Assembly: GCF_014655955.1 (NCBI RefSeq) | Contig: NZ_BNBO01000001.1 | Span: forward strand, 381,429 to 445,428 | Length of the DNA stretch: 64,000 bases | Source of the DNA: Kitasatospora indigofera | GTDB taxonomy: Bacteria; Actinomycetota; Actinomycetes; Streptomycetales; Streptomycetaceae | Direction of reading: 5' to 3' | Shown here: piece by piece, positions 1 through 7,476 of the stretch | Layout: every line of letters starts with the position of its first letter | Position numbering within the stretch: the stretch's first letter is position 1 | Notes under the pieces: generated by a model | What the model was told of the DNA's origin: nothing | What the model saw: the letters and a program-made list of their open reading frames with translations, nothing else | The model's database searches: none | Made by a program: the position numbers and the translations under genes

Positions 1-1157
1 GCGACCCCGGGGACGTCCGCGTCGGGCAGGCCGGCCCGCAGCGCGCCGAGCAGGGCGTCCCGGCGCCGTCGGTACCCGGACCGGACGGTGCGCAGGTGCC
101 GGTGGTAGCCCCCGCCCGCCAGCAGCTCCGCGAAGGTCAGCTGCTCGATCACGCCGATGCCGAGGTCGGCGTAGCGCTTGGCATGGCGGAAGTCGGCGGC
201 CAGCGCCTGGGGGAGGAGCGCCCAGCCGAACCGCAGGCCGGGCGCGAGCGACTTGCTCAGCGAGCCGAGGTGCACCACCACGTCCGGTGCCAGGCCCTGG
301 AGGCAGCCGACCGGCTCGCGGTCGTAGCGGAACTCGGCGTCGTAGTCGTCCTCCACCACCATCCCGCCGGTCCGCCGCGCCCAGCCGATGAGTTCGGTCC
401 GGCGGCCCGGGGCCAGCACCACACCCGTGGGGTACTGGTGCGCGGGTGTCACCAGGACGACGGTGGCGTCGGTGGCCGCCAGCGCGGCGACGTCGAGGCC
501 GTCCCGGTCGACCGGGACGCCGACGGGGTCGACACCGTGCGCCCGGAGCAGCTCCAGGGTGCCGGGCGAGCACGGGTCCTCGACGGCGAACCGGTGGTGG
601 CCGTGCCGGGCCAGTACCGCGATCAGCAGCGCCAGCCCCTGGGCGACCCCGCCGACCACCGTCACGTCGCCCGGGCCGGCCGCCGCCGCCCGGGCACGGG
701 CCAGGTGGCCCGCCAACTCGGTGCGCAGGTGCGGGAGTCCGGCCGGGTCGCCGTAGCCGAACTGCTGGTGCTGGGCGGTGGCCAGCGCCCGGCGGGTGGC
801 GGCCAGCCAGGCCGTCCGGGGGAAGGCGGCCAGGTCGGGCGTGCCCGGCCTCAGGTCGTAGGCCGGCGGCGCCTCGGGCACCGCCGGCGGGGCCGGCGGG
901 TCGGGACGGGCGATCCCCGCCGCGACCCGGGTACCCGAACCCGGCACGGCCAGCAGGTACCCCTCGGAGACCAGTTGGGCGTAGGCCTCGACCACCACCC
1001 CACGGGAGAGGCCGAGTTGGGCGGCCAGCACCCGGGTGGCGGGCAGTCTGGCCGCGGCGGTCAGCCGGCCGGCCCGGACGGCGGCGCGCAGCGCCCTGGT
1101 CAGCTGGCCGGTCAGGTCGCCCCGTGCGTGGTCGACCTCGATGAGCAGCTCCGACAA
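1..1157 (-). CDS. MocR/PdxR-type regulator (GntR HTH + aminotransferase fold), 3' part cut by window edge
   Basis: Translated on the minus strand from a TTG start at 1157, preceded by GGAGGA with four bases between. The N-terminus reads MSELLIEVDHARGDLTGQL, then a GntR winged helix (LPATRVLAAQLGLSRGVVVEAYAQL). An aminotransferase class I/II-like domain follows, with VVEDDYDAEFRYDREP and the PLP-lysine motif HLGSLSKSLAPGLRFGW. About 385 codons are present and the C-terminus runs off the window; the family is usually 450-500 residues. These proteins bind PLP or amino compounds and control a divergent gene, here an EamA exporter 68 bp away. Family call is firm; effector and target are inferred. 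Confidence 0.93.
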   Translation of the reverse strand, partial: MSELLIEVDHARGDLTGQLTRALRAAVRAGRLTAAARLPATRVLAAQLGLSRGVVVEAYAQLVSEGYLLAVPGSGTRVAAGIARPDPPAPPAVPEAPPAYDLRPGTPDLAAFPRTAWLAATRRALATAQHQQFGYGDPAGLPHLRTELAGHLARARAAAAGPGDVTVVGGVAQGLALLIAVLARHGHHRFAVEDPCSPGTLELLRAHGVDPVGVPVDRDGLDVAALAATDATVVLVTPAHQYPTGVVLAPGRRTELIGWARRTGGMVVEDDYDAEFRYDREPVGCLQGLAPDVVVHLGSLSKSLAPGLRFGWALLPQALAADFRHAKRYADLGIGVIEQLTFAELLAGGGYHRHLRTVRSGYRRRRDALLGALRAGLPDADVPGV

Positions 1158-1225
1158 GTGGTCCTCCGAACGGCACCCGAAGTGGACCTGTCCGGCGGAC
1201 CACTCCTGCTCCTAGCGTGCCAGAC
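1156..1225. promoter_or_regulatory. Divergent MocR/EamA promoter with direct and inverted repeats
   Basis: AAGTGGTCCT (1156-1165) and AAGTGGACCT (1180-1189) form a direct repeat 24 bp apart. GGACCACT (1197-1204) is the exact inverse of AGTGGTCC (1157-1164). A -10-like TAGCGT (1213-1218) lies 7 nt before the ATG of the EamA gene, which fits a leaderless transcript. MocR proteins typically bind spaced direct repeats, so this is a plausible site for the adjacent regulator. Confidence 0.55.
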
Positions 1226-2140
1226 ATGCCACTCTCGTACACCGGCGCCGGGACACTGCGCGCCGCGACCGCCATGACCGTCCTGGGCTGTTCCACCGGC
1301 GCCACCGCCGGCCTCACCGGCTACCCCCTGCACGGCGGTCAGACGCTGCGCTACCTGCTCGCCGCCGCCGTGCTGCTGCCCCTCGCCCGGCGGGGCGGCC
1401 CGCTGCGCCCCCGCCTGACCGGCGCCGAACTCGCCCGGCTCGCCCTGCTCGCCGCCGCCGGCCTGTTCGCCTTCAACGTGCTGCTGGTCCAGGCCCTGCG
1501 GCACAGCGACCCGGCCGCCGTCGGCAGCGTGATCGGCTGCACCCCGCTGCTGCTCGCCGTGCTCGGCCCGCTGCTGGCCCGCCGGCGGCCGCAGGTCCGG
1601 CTGCTGGCGGCGGCCGGCGTGGTGGTGGCCGGGGCGGCGGTCACCCAGGGCGCCGGGCCGGGCGATTTGCCGGGGTTCCTCTACGCGCTCGGCACCCTGG
1701 CCTGCGAGGCCGCCTTCTCCCTGCTGGCCGTCGGTCTGCTGCCACGGCTGGGGCCGGTCCGGGTCTCCGCGTACACCACGGCCTTCGCGGTGCCGCTGTT
1801 CGGGCTCACCGGCCTGGTGCTGGACGGCGACAGGATGGTCCGGATGCCCACCCCCGGCGAGGCCGCCGCCCTGCTGTACCTGTCGCTGGTGCTGACCGTG
1901 CTGGCCTTCCTGCTCTGGTACGGGGCCCTCGGCCGGCTCGGGCCGGAACGGGCCGGCCTGTTCGCCGGGCTCGTCCCGGTCACCGCCGCCCTGTCCGGTG
2001 CCGCTCTCGGCACCGGCGGGCTGCACCCGGCGGAACTGCTCGGCAGCGGCCTGGTCGGCCTGGGCGTCTGTGCCGGCCTCGCCGTCCGGCGGGCCCCCGA
2101 GGATGCCGCCCGGCCGGCGCCGGTACCGGCCGGACGCTGA
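1226..2140 (+). CDS. EamA/DMT-family transporter
   Basis: 304 residues, strongly hydrophobic, with about ten predicted membrane segments in two halves, as in EamA (drug/metabolite transporter) proteins. The repeat signature is visible in YPLHGGQTLRYLLAAAVLLPL and VIGCTPLLLAVLGPLL, and in the second half in LTVLAFLLWYGALGRLGPERAG. These are inner-membrane exporters of small metabolites or amino acids. I chose the ATG at 1226 rather than GTG 1217 because TAGCGT sits 7 nt upstream, giving a leaderless start. Divergent to a MocR regulator, which probably controls it. Substrate unknown. Confidence 0.92.
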   Translation: MPLSYTGAGTLRAATAMTVLGCSTGATAGLTGYPLHGGQTLRYLLAAAVLLPLARRGGPLRPRLTGAELARLALLAAAGLFAFNVLLVQALRHSDPAAVGSVIGCTPLLLAVLGPLLARRRPQVRLLAAAGVVVAGAAVTQGAGPGDLPGFLYALGTLACEAAFSLLAVGLLPRLGPVRVSAYTTAFAVPLFGLTGLVLDGDRMVRMPTPGEAAALLYLSLVLTVLAFLLWYGALGRLGPERAGLFAGLVPVTAALSGAALGTGGLHPAELLGSGLVGLGVCAGLAVRRAPEDAARPAPVPAGR

Positions 2141-2213
2141 TGCCGGTCCCTCCGGGCCGGGCCGGGCCGCGCCGTGGCCGCGGGTAGGGGGCGGCGGCGT
2201 CTCTGCCCTCCGG

Positions 2214-2579
2214 TCACCCGTCCTTGGGGGTGCCGTCGAGGAGGTGGAGCAGCACCCTGGCCTCGGCGCGCAGCCGCGCCACCCGGTCGGCGTGCGCGGG
2301 TTCCGTCAAACCCGCCGCGGCCGCCAGGCGTTCGGCGGCCTCGGCGCGCACCACGGCCACCACGTCGGACTCGGTCAGCTCGCGTCGCGCTGCCTCGGTG
2401 GCACCGGCGCCGACCGGTGAGTGTTCGAGGGCCCGGCCGCGCGTCGCGGCTTCGTCCACCGGTACCGCCTCCGCGTTGTCGACGGCGGCGAGCGCTGTGC
2501 GCAGAGCGCTCACCGCGGCCTTGTCGCGGGCGCGCATCGCTTCCGGGAGGGCCTGGCGCATACGGAGACGTAGGGACAT
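2214..2579 (-). CDS. GatB/YqeY-domain protein
   Basis: 121 residues beginning MSLRLRMRQALPEAMRARDK and continuing SALRTALAAVDNAEAV, the N-terminal helical pattern of YqeY proteins. The C-terminal ESDVVAVVRAEAAERLAAA region matches the second half of the family. The domain is shared with the tail of GatB and may bind tRNA-like structures; in free-standing proteins the role is unknown. TAGGGT (complement 2586-2591) lies 6 nt before the ATG, so the mRNA is probably leaderless. Monocistronic. Confidence 0.85.
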   Translation of the reverse strand: MSLRLRMRQALPEAMRARDKAAVSALRTALAAVDNAEAVPVDEAATRGRALEHSPVGAGATEAARRELTESDVVAVVRAEAAERLAAAAGLTEPAHADRVARLRAEARVLLHLLDGTPKDG

Positions 2580-2748
2580 GGCGGGACCCTACGGCGATGC
2601 CCCCGGTCTCACAACGGGATATCCGGCTGCCCCGCGGGGCTCCCGGCCCGGCCCGGGGCACGCCTGGTCGCCGGTCGCCGGCCGGCGTGCGCGGGGGGAC
2701 GCCCGAATCCGGGTGACAGGCCGTCGGGCCGGGGGCGAGGATGGGCCG

Positions 2749-3570
2749 GTGCATGCCGAACCGGGCGCCGTCGCCCCATCCCACCCACCGGGCCGAGGAC
2801 CGGGCCGGCCCCCGGGGGAGGCGCGGCTGCCGGGCCTGCCCCTGGACGACGTCGAGGCGCTGGCGCACCTGCACCACGGCGGGGACGCCCTGGCGCTGGC
2901 CCGGCGCGCCGTGACCCCCGCTGTGCTGCGCAGCCTGGCGGGCTCCCCCTACCCGTTCGTCCGGCAGGCCGTCGCGGTCAACCCCGCGACCCCCACGGAC
3001 GCGTTGGCCGCGTTGGCCGGCCGGCGGGACAGCGACTGGAACGACAACGACCTGCTGCACCTGCTCGCCCGGCACCCGGCCACGGCCGGATCAGCCCTGG
3101 ACCGCGTCGTCGACGCGGTGGCGGGCCTGCTGGCCGAGGGGCGCCGTCCGTACGCCGCCGTGCTCGCCCTGGCCGCCCGCCCCGACGCGGACCCGGCCCG
3201 CCTCGCCGCCCTCGGCCGCCTCCCGGGGGCGTCGGCCAGGCTCCGTACCGGCCTGGCCAGGGCGCTCGCCGACCGGGACCGGGCCGGCGGAACGGGCGTC
3301 GGGCGGGAGCCCGCGGTCGTGCCGGTCCCGGGGTCGTCAGTGTCCGAGCAGGCCGGCGAGGTCGGTGCCCAGGTTGGCGACCTTGGTGAGGTCACCGATG
3401 TCGGTGACGGCCAGGACGGGGATGCTGTAGGTGTGCTCCTGCTTGGAGGGGGCCACGGAGTCCGCGGTGACGGCGGTCGCGGCGGTGCCACCGCTCAGGG
3501 CGGCCGTCAGGAGGACGACGCCGACGAGGGTGCTGCGGACGGCGTTGCGCATGGGGGCCTCCGGGGGTAG
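2749..3570 (+). CDS. Leucine-rich-variant (LRV) repeat protein with a doubtful C-terminal tail
   Basis: GTG start at 2749 behind GAGG. About 180 residues form short helical repeats such as LRSLAGSPYPFVRQAVAVNP, TPTDALAALAG, LLHLLARHPATA and VLALAARPDADPARLAAL, the pattern of LRV/HEAT-like solenoids used for protein binding. The last 90 or so residues are glycine- and aspartate-rich and lie antisense to the small secreted-protein gene at 3337-3552. That tail therefore looks like read-through, and either it is real or a stop was lost just before 3337. Partner unknown. Not to be confused with classical LRR proteins. Confidence 0.6.
   Translation: MHAEPGAVAPSHPPGRGPGRPPGEARLPGLPLDDVEALAHLHHGGDALALARRAVTPAVLRSLAGSPYPFVRQAVAVNPATPTDALAALAGRRDSDWNDNDLLHLLARHPATAGSALDRVVDAVAGLLAEGRRPYAAVLALAARPDADPARLAALGRLPGASARLRTGLARALADRDRAGGTGVGREPAVVPVPGSSVSEQAGEVGAQVGDLGEVTDVGDGQDGDAVGVLLLGGGHGVRGDGGRGGATAQGGRQEDDADEGAADGVAHGGLRG
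3337..3552 (-). CDS. Small secreted protein, unknown
   Basis: 71 residues: MRNAVRSTLVGVVLLTAALS forms a clean signal peptide (basic n-region, hydrophobic core) with a likely cut after the alanine-rich TAATAVTA stretch. The mature peptide of about 40 residues contains SIPVLAVTDIGDLTKVANLG and ends TDLAGLLGH. It has no cysteines and is not a chaplin or rodlin by motif. A strong GGAGG lies 5 nt before the ATG. It is convergent with, and buried inside, the 3' end of the LRV gene on the other strand. Function unknown; probably exported. Confidence 0.7.
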   Translation of the reverse strand: MRNAVRSTLVGVVLLTAALSGGTAATAVTADSVAPSKQEHTYSIPVLAVTDIGDLTKVANLGTDLAGLLGH

Positions 3571-3718
3571 GGGTCTGCCGGCCTGCTCAACTGCGGGCGT
3601 CCCCGGAGGTCACGGGCGGCCGGCCGGAGCCGCCCGGACGGCCCTGCCCCCGGTCCGCCCGCGTCGGTGCCGTCCACCCACCTCGGCCGGCCCGCCTGTC
3701 CAGGCCCGAGGGGCGGCC

Positions 3719-4150
3719 TCAGATCGTGGCCAGCACCGACGGCAGCCGTTCGGCGACCCCGTCGGCGAGCCGCTCGAAGGCCGGGCGGAGGAAGGGGGCG
3801 GCCACCCGTGCCAGGCCCTTGAACCGCAGCTGCGCCCGGTAGACGACGACCGTCCGCCCGGCCCGGGAGCGGACGCTGATGTCGTCGGTCGCCGTCACCG
3901 AGCGGTTCTCGCCGACGAACACCAGCCGGTCGGCCTCGTACCGGTGGAGGCGGTAGTCGAGCCGGGTGCGGCGGCCCCGGAACCGCGAGACGTTCAGCCA
4001 GCGGGCCCCTTCGGCGACCGGGCCGTGGTCCGTCCGGGTGCAGCTCTCGGTGCCCGGGTCCCAGACGGTGGTGTTGCCGAAGTCGGCGAGGTACGCCACG
4101 ACGTCCTCGGCGGGACGGTCGACGGTGATGGTGCGTTCGACGGTGACCAT
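3719..4150 (-). CDS. SRPBCC/polyketide-cyclase-like protein
   Basis: 143 residues starting MVTVERTITVDRPAEDVVAY, then LADFGNTTVWDPGT, the usual opening strand, helix and W-D-P turn of SRPBCC (START/Bet v1) lipid- or ligand-binding folds. Internal strands (RLDYRLHRYEADRLVFVGEN) and the long C-terminal helix (FLRPAFERLADGVAERLPSV) complete the fold. GGAAGGAG is 6 nt upstream of the ATG. It lies downstream of the ECF sigma gene, so it may belong to that regulon; ligand unknown. Confidence 0.88.
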   Translation of the reverse strand: MVTVERTITVDRPAEDVVAYLADFGNTTVWDPGTESCTRTDHGPVAEGARWLNVSRFRGRRTRLDYRLHRYEADRLVFVGENRSVTATDDISVRSRAGRTVVVYRAQLRFKGLARVAAPFLRPAFERLADGVAERLPSVLATI

Positions 4151-4385
4151 CGGGGTGCTCCTTCCGGGCGGCGCGGCCGCCGGTGGCCGCCGACAAGGTG
4201 TTCGGAGCCGGACCGCCCGCGGATGGGTGGCCGGCGGACCTCGGGGCGGCGGCCGCGCCGGTCGTCCGGCCCGGCGCGTGCGGGGCCCCGGGCACCGACG
4301 CCGGGTGCCGGGTGCCGGGAGCCGACGCCGCCAGGTTTCCGCCGTCCGTCGTCCCGCGGGTGCCACCCGGTGCGCGGCAACCGCC

Positions 4386-5015
4386 TCAGGGCTCCACGGT
4401 CAACTGGTCGCGCAGGCGGATCAGGCCGTCCCTGATCCTGGTCTTCACGGTGCCGAGCGGCGTGCCGAGCAGTGCCGCGATCTGGGCCTGGGTGCAGCCG
4501 CCGTAGTAGGCGAGCGTCAGCGACTCCCGCTGCCCCTTCGTGAGCGAGGCGAGCAACTGCCGCACCCGCTCCTGGTCGAAGCGGAGTTCCACCTGCTCGG
4601 CGACCTCGTCGAAGACCGGCGCGTACGAGCGGACGGCGTCCAGCCAGTCCCGGTCGTAGGCGGCCTGGGCGGCCCGGACCCGGTCGACGGCCCGGCGGTG
4701 GGCGATGGTGAGGGCCCAGGAGAGGACCGTTCCGCGCTCGGGGCGGTAACGGCCCGCCGACCGCCACAGCTCCAGCATCACCTCCTGCGCGACCTCCTCG
4801 GACTGCGAAGGGTCCCGCAGCACCCGCCCCGCCACGCCGAGCACCGGCCCGGCCAGCCGGTCGTACAGGCGGTCGAAGGCGGCTTCGTCGCCCTGGGCGA
4901 CCAGCGCCACCAGCGCACGCAGGGCCGCGTCGCGGTCGGTCCGTCCGGTGGCGGTGGCGGTCCGGCCGGGTCGCGGGGTCTCCCGTGCGGGTCGGTACGG
5001 CGGCGGTGCGTTCAC
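4386..5015 (-). CDS. ECF RNA polymerase sigma factor (SigK-like)
   Basis: 209 residues. Region 2 is visible as FDRLYDRLAGPVLGVAGRVL, SEEVAQEVMLELWR and GTVLSWALTIAHRRAVDRVR. Region 4 contains SLTKGQRESLTLAYYGGCTQ, AQIAALLGTPLGTVKTRIRDGL. The spacing and the AYYGG-T-Q motif resemble SigK-type (ECF19-like) factors, which direct stress or envelope genes and are normally held by an anti-sigma factor. No RskA-like anti-sigma gene lies next to it. Start is GTG 5015, ten bases after the stop of the upstream hypothetical gene, so the two are probably co-transcribed. Confidence 0.92.
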   Translation of the reverse strand: MNAPPPYRPARETPRPGRTATATGRTDRDAALRALVALVAQGDEAAFDRLYDRLAGPVLGVAGRVLRDPSQSEEVAQEVMLELWRSAGRYRPERGTVLSWALTIAHRRAVDRVRAAQAAYDRDWLDAVRSYAPVFDEVAEQVELRFDQERVRQLLASLTKGQRESLTLAYYGGCTQAQIAALLGTPLGTVKTRIRDGLIRLRDQLTVEP

Positions 5016-5025
5016 CCGGCCACCG

Positions 5026-5658
5026 TCACGCAGGCCGAGGCGCCCGGGCTACTTGCAGCGTTCCTGCATCGTCTTGCCCGGGGCGGTCGGCCGGCCCGAT
5101 CCGACCGGTGCCGTCATTCCGGCCCCTGCCCTCGCCGCCGCTGTCCGGCCCCGGCAGGGCCGAGGCCGTCCCGGCTGCGGAGACCGCCTGTTCGGAAGCG
5201 TCGTCCGAGGCCCTCGGGGGCTCCGGGTCCCGTGCTCGGTGCCCGTGCGCCGAACGGCCCGGCACGGCCGTCGCCCGGTCAGGCGGCGGCGTGTCCGGCC
5301 AGCGGGCGGAGGGTTCGCCGGGAGCGACCGTGGCACCGGCCAGATCCACCGCGGCGCCGTGCCGGTGGCGCCGGGCGGCCTCGGTGCCCGCCTCGGCCGC
5401 CGCCGCGGCGAGGGCCTCCTCGGCGGTCGCGGCGCAGACGGTGAAGTGCTGGATGCCGTGCCGGCCCTCGTCGCCGACCGTGCTGAGGGTGACGCCCCAG
5501 CGGCGGTGCGGCAGGTCGAACCGGGGCCACGGCTGCACGGCGGGCTCGCAGGCCGGCGGCGGCGTCGTGCCCGGCTCCCAGGTGGTCGCCGGCAGGCAGC
5601 CCCGCGCCGCGGGGTCGTCGGCGAAGGGGATCGGCGGTTTGGCGATCACGGGCGGCAT
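5026..5658 (-). CDS. Hypothetical protein upstream of sigma factor
   Basis: 210 residues from ATG 5658 (GAAGGG upstream). The first ~110 residues have ordered character (PRFDLPHRRWGVTLSTVGDE, HGIQHFTVCAATAEEALAAA), suggesting a small alpha/beta domain. The rest is a disordered tail rich in proline, alanine, glycine and charged residues. I do not recognise a family. It has one cysteine in the FTVCAAT strand and no signal peptide. It ends 10 bp before the ECF sigma start, so it could modulate that sigma factor, but there is no anti-sigma zinc motif (HxxxCxxC) to support this. Confidence 0.6.
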   Translation of the reverse strand: MPPVIAKPPIPFADDPAARGCLPATTWEPGTTPPPACEPAVQPWPRFDLPHRRWGVTLSTVGDEGRHGIQHFTVCAATAEEALAAAAAEAGTEAARRHRHGAAVDLAGATVAPGEPSARWPDTPPPDRATAVPGRSAHGHRARDPEPPRASDDASEQAVSAAGTASALPGPDSGGEGRGRNDGTGRIGPADRPGQDDAGTLQVARAPRPA

Positions 5659-5852
5659 TCCCTTCGAGGGGGCGGGCGTCGGGGTGGGACGCCCGCGGCT
5701 GTCCTGAGGAGCGGTGGTCCGCCGCCCGCCCGGTCGGCGCGGGTGCGGTCGCGGTCGGGCGGTCCTCCCGGGCGATCCCGCTGGTGGGGGACGGCCGGCC
5801 CGGGTGACCGGGAGACGGTGCGGGTGGCCGGCCGGGGCGGCCGGCCGTCGGT

Positions 5853-6470
5853 TCAGCGGGCGGTGGTCGCGTTCCAGCTGTGCGCCACGTCGATCACCAG
5901 CCGGTTGTCGAGCTGGTACACGCGGAACGGCAGGCGGGCCCGGACGCCGAGACCGATCTGGGTCTGGCCTTCGAAGCTGGCTCCGAAGCGGGTGTCGACG
6001 AAGGTCCGGTAGCCGGTCAGGTCGACGCCGGGCAGCGGCTGGCCGCCCCGGCCCGGGTAGGTGGACGCACCGGTGGCGGGGTCGTAGGACGGCGCGTTGA
6101 CGACGATCTCGATGATCGCGCCGCCCCGCACCGGCAGCAACCGGCCCGATCCGTCCTGGTGGAGGGCGGTGACGTAGCGGACGTGGTAGCCGGCCGGCGC
6201 GCCGGTCGAGGTGCCGGGTACGTCGAGGACCAGACGGTCGTAGCAGGGGTGCGCGCCGGTGCGGATGTTCCGTAGCGGCTGCGAGTTGACGGAGTTGAGG
6301 TCCTTCGGCAGGCTGCCCCAGCCGACCGGGCAGAGCTCCGGGGCCGGGGCGGCCGAGGCCACCGCCCGGGTGGCGGGTGCCGCCGGGGTGGCGGCGCCGG
6401 CGAGGGTGACCGGGACCGCGACCGTCGCGGCGAGAGCGAGTGCGCCCGGGATGATGAACCAACGTCGCAT
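5853..6470 (-). CDS. Secreted AMIN-like domain protein
   Basis: 205 residues. The N-terminus MRRWFIIPGALALAATVAVP is a signal peptide ending near AGAATPA. After a Pro/Ala linker comes CPVGWGSLPKDL, then an AMIN-like beta domain: YDRLVLDVPG, GYHVRYVTALHQDGSG, GAIIEIVVNAPSYDP and the terminal FRVYQLDNRLVIDVAHSW. This matches actinobacterial AMIN-like (lipo)proteins thought to act at the cell envelope. There is no lipobox cysteine at the cleavage site, so it is more likely a free secreted protein. AAGGAGG precedes the ATG, and a TAGGGT -10 lies about 33 bp upstream. Confidence 0.85.
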   Translation of the reverse strand: MRRWFIIPGALALAATVAVPVTLAGAATPAAPATRAVASAAPAPELCPVGWGSLPKDLNSVNSQPLRNIRTGAHPCYDRLVLDVPGTSTGAPAGYHVRYVTALHQDGSGRLLPVRGGAIIEIVVNAPSYDPATGASTYPGRGGQPLPGVDLTGYRTFVDTRFGASFEGQTQIGLGVRARLPFRVYQLDNRLVIDVAHSWNATTAR

Positions 6471-6690
6471 GGCTGCCTCCTTGGGCAGTGCGGGTGTCTC
6501 TCACCCTAGGAGACGGTGGTACCGGAATGCACGGTTCCACTCCGGTGCCGCCGGTTCTTTCTGCTTCCGTCCGCCGTCGGACCCGCGCCCGTGAACAGGC
6601 GGGCCGCCGGCCTGATTCTGCCTCGGGGTCACCTGCGCGGCGGTCACCTGGGCCGCGGTCAAGCCGGACGGCGGCCACCCGGGTGCCGGT

Positions 6691-6722
6691 CGGCCCGCAC
6701 GGTGGTCGGCCCGCACGGTGGC
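6691..6722. repeat. 16-bp tandem repeat, two copies
   Basis: CGGCCCGCACGGTGG begins at 6691 and again at 6707 (period 16), followed by a degenerate GGCCGGTGGCCGGTGG run to about 6736. It sits in the 297-bp gap between the AMIN-like gene and the CGNR gene. No function seen. Confidence 0.5.
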
Positions 6723-6767
6723 CGGTGGCCGGTGGTCGGACCGCCGGGTGCGGTGCGGGAGGCGGCG

Positions 6768-7394
6768 TCAGGTGGTTTCGGCGGCGCGGGTACGGGCGTA
6801 GTGCCGGGCGGCCCGGACCCGGTCGCCGCAGCGCTGGGAGCACCACTGCCGGGCGCCGTGGGTGCGTAGGAAGTACCGGATGCAGTCGCCGGCGGCGCAG
6901 GCGGCGATCGTCTCCGCCTGCGGGCCGCTGAGCAGTTCGGCGGCGTCGCGGGCGAGGCGGGTGAGCGCGGCGTCCAGCGGGGTGCCGCCGGCCGGCCGCG
7001 ACTCCAGCCGGGGGCCGTCCCCCGCGGCGGCCCAGTGCAGCCGGCCGGTGAAGGGGGCGGCGGCGAGCGCCTCGTTGAGTCCGGCCAGTGCCGCCCGGTC
7101 GGGGGCGGCGCCGGTCAGCCTCGCCGTGAAGAGCTCGCGGACGGACTCGCGCAGGGTGCGCAGCCGCCCGGCCTCGCCGGCGGTGAGGGTGCGGCGGGCC
7201 GGCAGCAGGCCGGTGCCGGTCAGCCAGTCGAGGGCGCCGGCCGGTTCGGCGAGGTCGTCGAAGGCGCCGGTGGGGCGGACGGTCCGGGTGTTGACCAGGG
7301 CCAGGGCGGGGTGCTGTTCGGCGCCGGGGGCGGCGGGCAGCGGCTGCGGGGCGGCGTCGCCGGGCCCGGGGTGCGGGGTAGTCACATCTCTCAC
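6768..7394 (-). CDS. ABATE/CGNR zinc-finger protein, putative regulator
   Basis: 208 residues. The N-terminal ABATE-type domain contains ALALVNTRTVRPTGAFDDLA and LRESVRELFTARLTG. The C-terminal zinc-binding CGNR motif reads CAAGDCIRYFLRTHGARQWC followed by SQRCGDRVRAARHYAR; the family CGNR is CGDR here. Four cysteines (CxxxxC...CxxxC) are placed to bind one metal. CGNR proteins are thought to be stress- or antibiotic-response DNA-binding regulators. Start is GTG 7394 with AGAGG upstream; GTG 7385 is an alternative. Divergent from the MBL hydrolase across a symmetrical promoter region that may be its operator. Confidence 0.88.
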   Translation of the reverse strand: MRDVTTPHPGPGDAAPQPLPAAPGAEQHPALALVNTRTVRPTGAFDDLAEPAGALDWLTGTGLLPARRTLTAGEAGRLRTLRESVRELFTARLTGAAPDRAALAGLNEALAAAPFTGRLHWAAAGDGPRLESRPAGGTPLDAALTRLARDAAELLSGPQAETIAACAAGDCIRYFLRTHGARQWCSQRCGDRVRAARHYARTRAAETT

Positions 7395-7466
7395 GGTACC
7401 TCTTGCCGTTCTCCGTGAGGAGGGCTAGCGTCATTCTCACGCCGAACGGCAAACTATTCCGTGAGA
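7389..7466. promoter_or_regulatory. Symmetrical operator/promoter between CGNR and MBL genes
   Basis: Nested exact inverted repeats: TCTCACGG (7389-7396) with CCGTGAGA (7459-7466), and TTGCCGTTC (7403-7411) with GAACGGCAA (7444-7452). Two further half-sites, CCGTGAGG (7413-7420) and TCTCACG (7435-7441), make two separate palindromes of about 32 bp. A promoter for the MBL gene is visible: TTGCCG (7403-7408), 17-bp spacer, TAGCGT (7426-7431). The outer repeat also covers the start codon of the CGNR gene. Confidence 0.65.
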
Positions 7467-7476
7467 GGCCCTCCTG

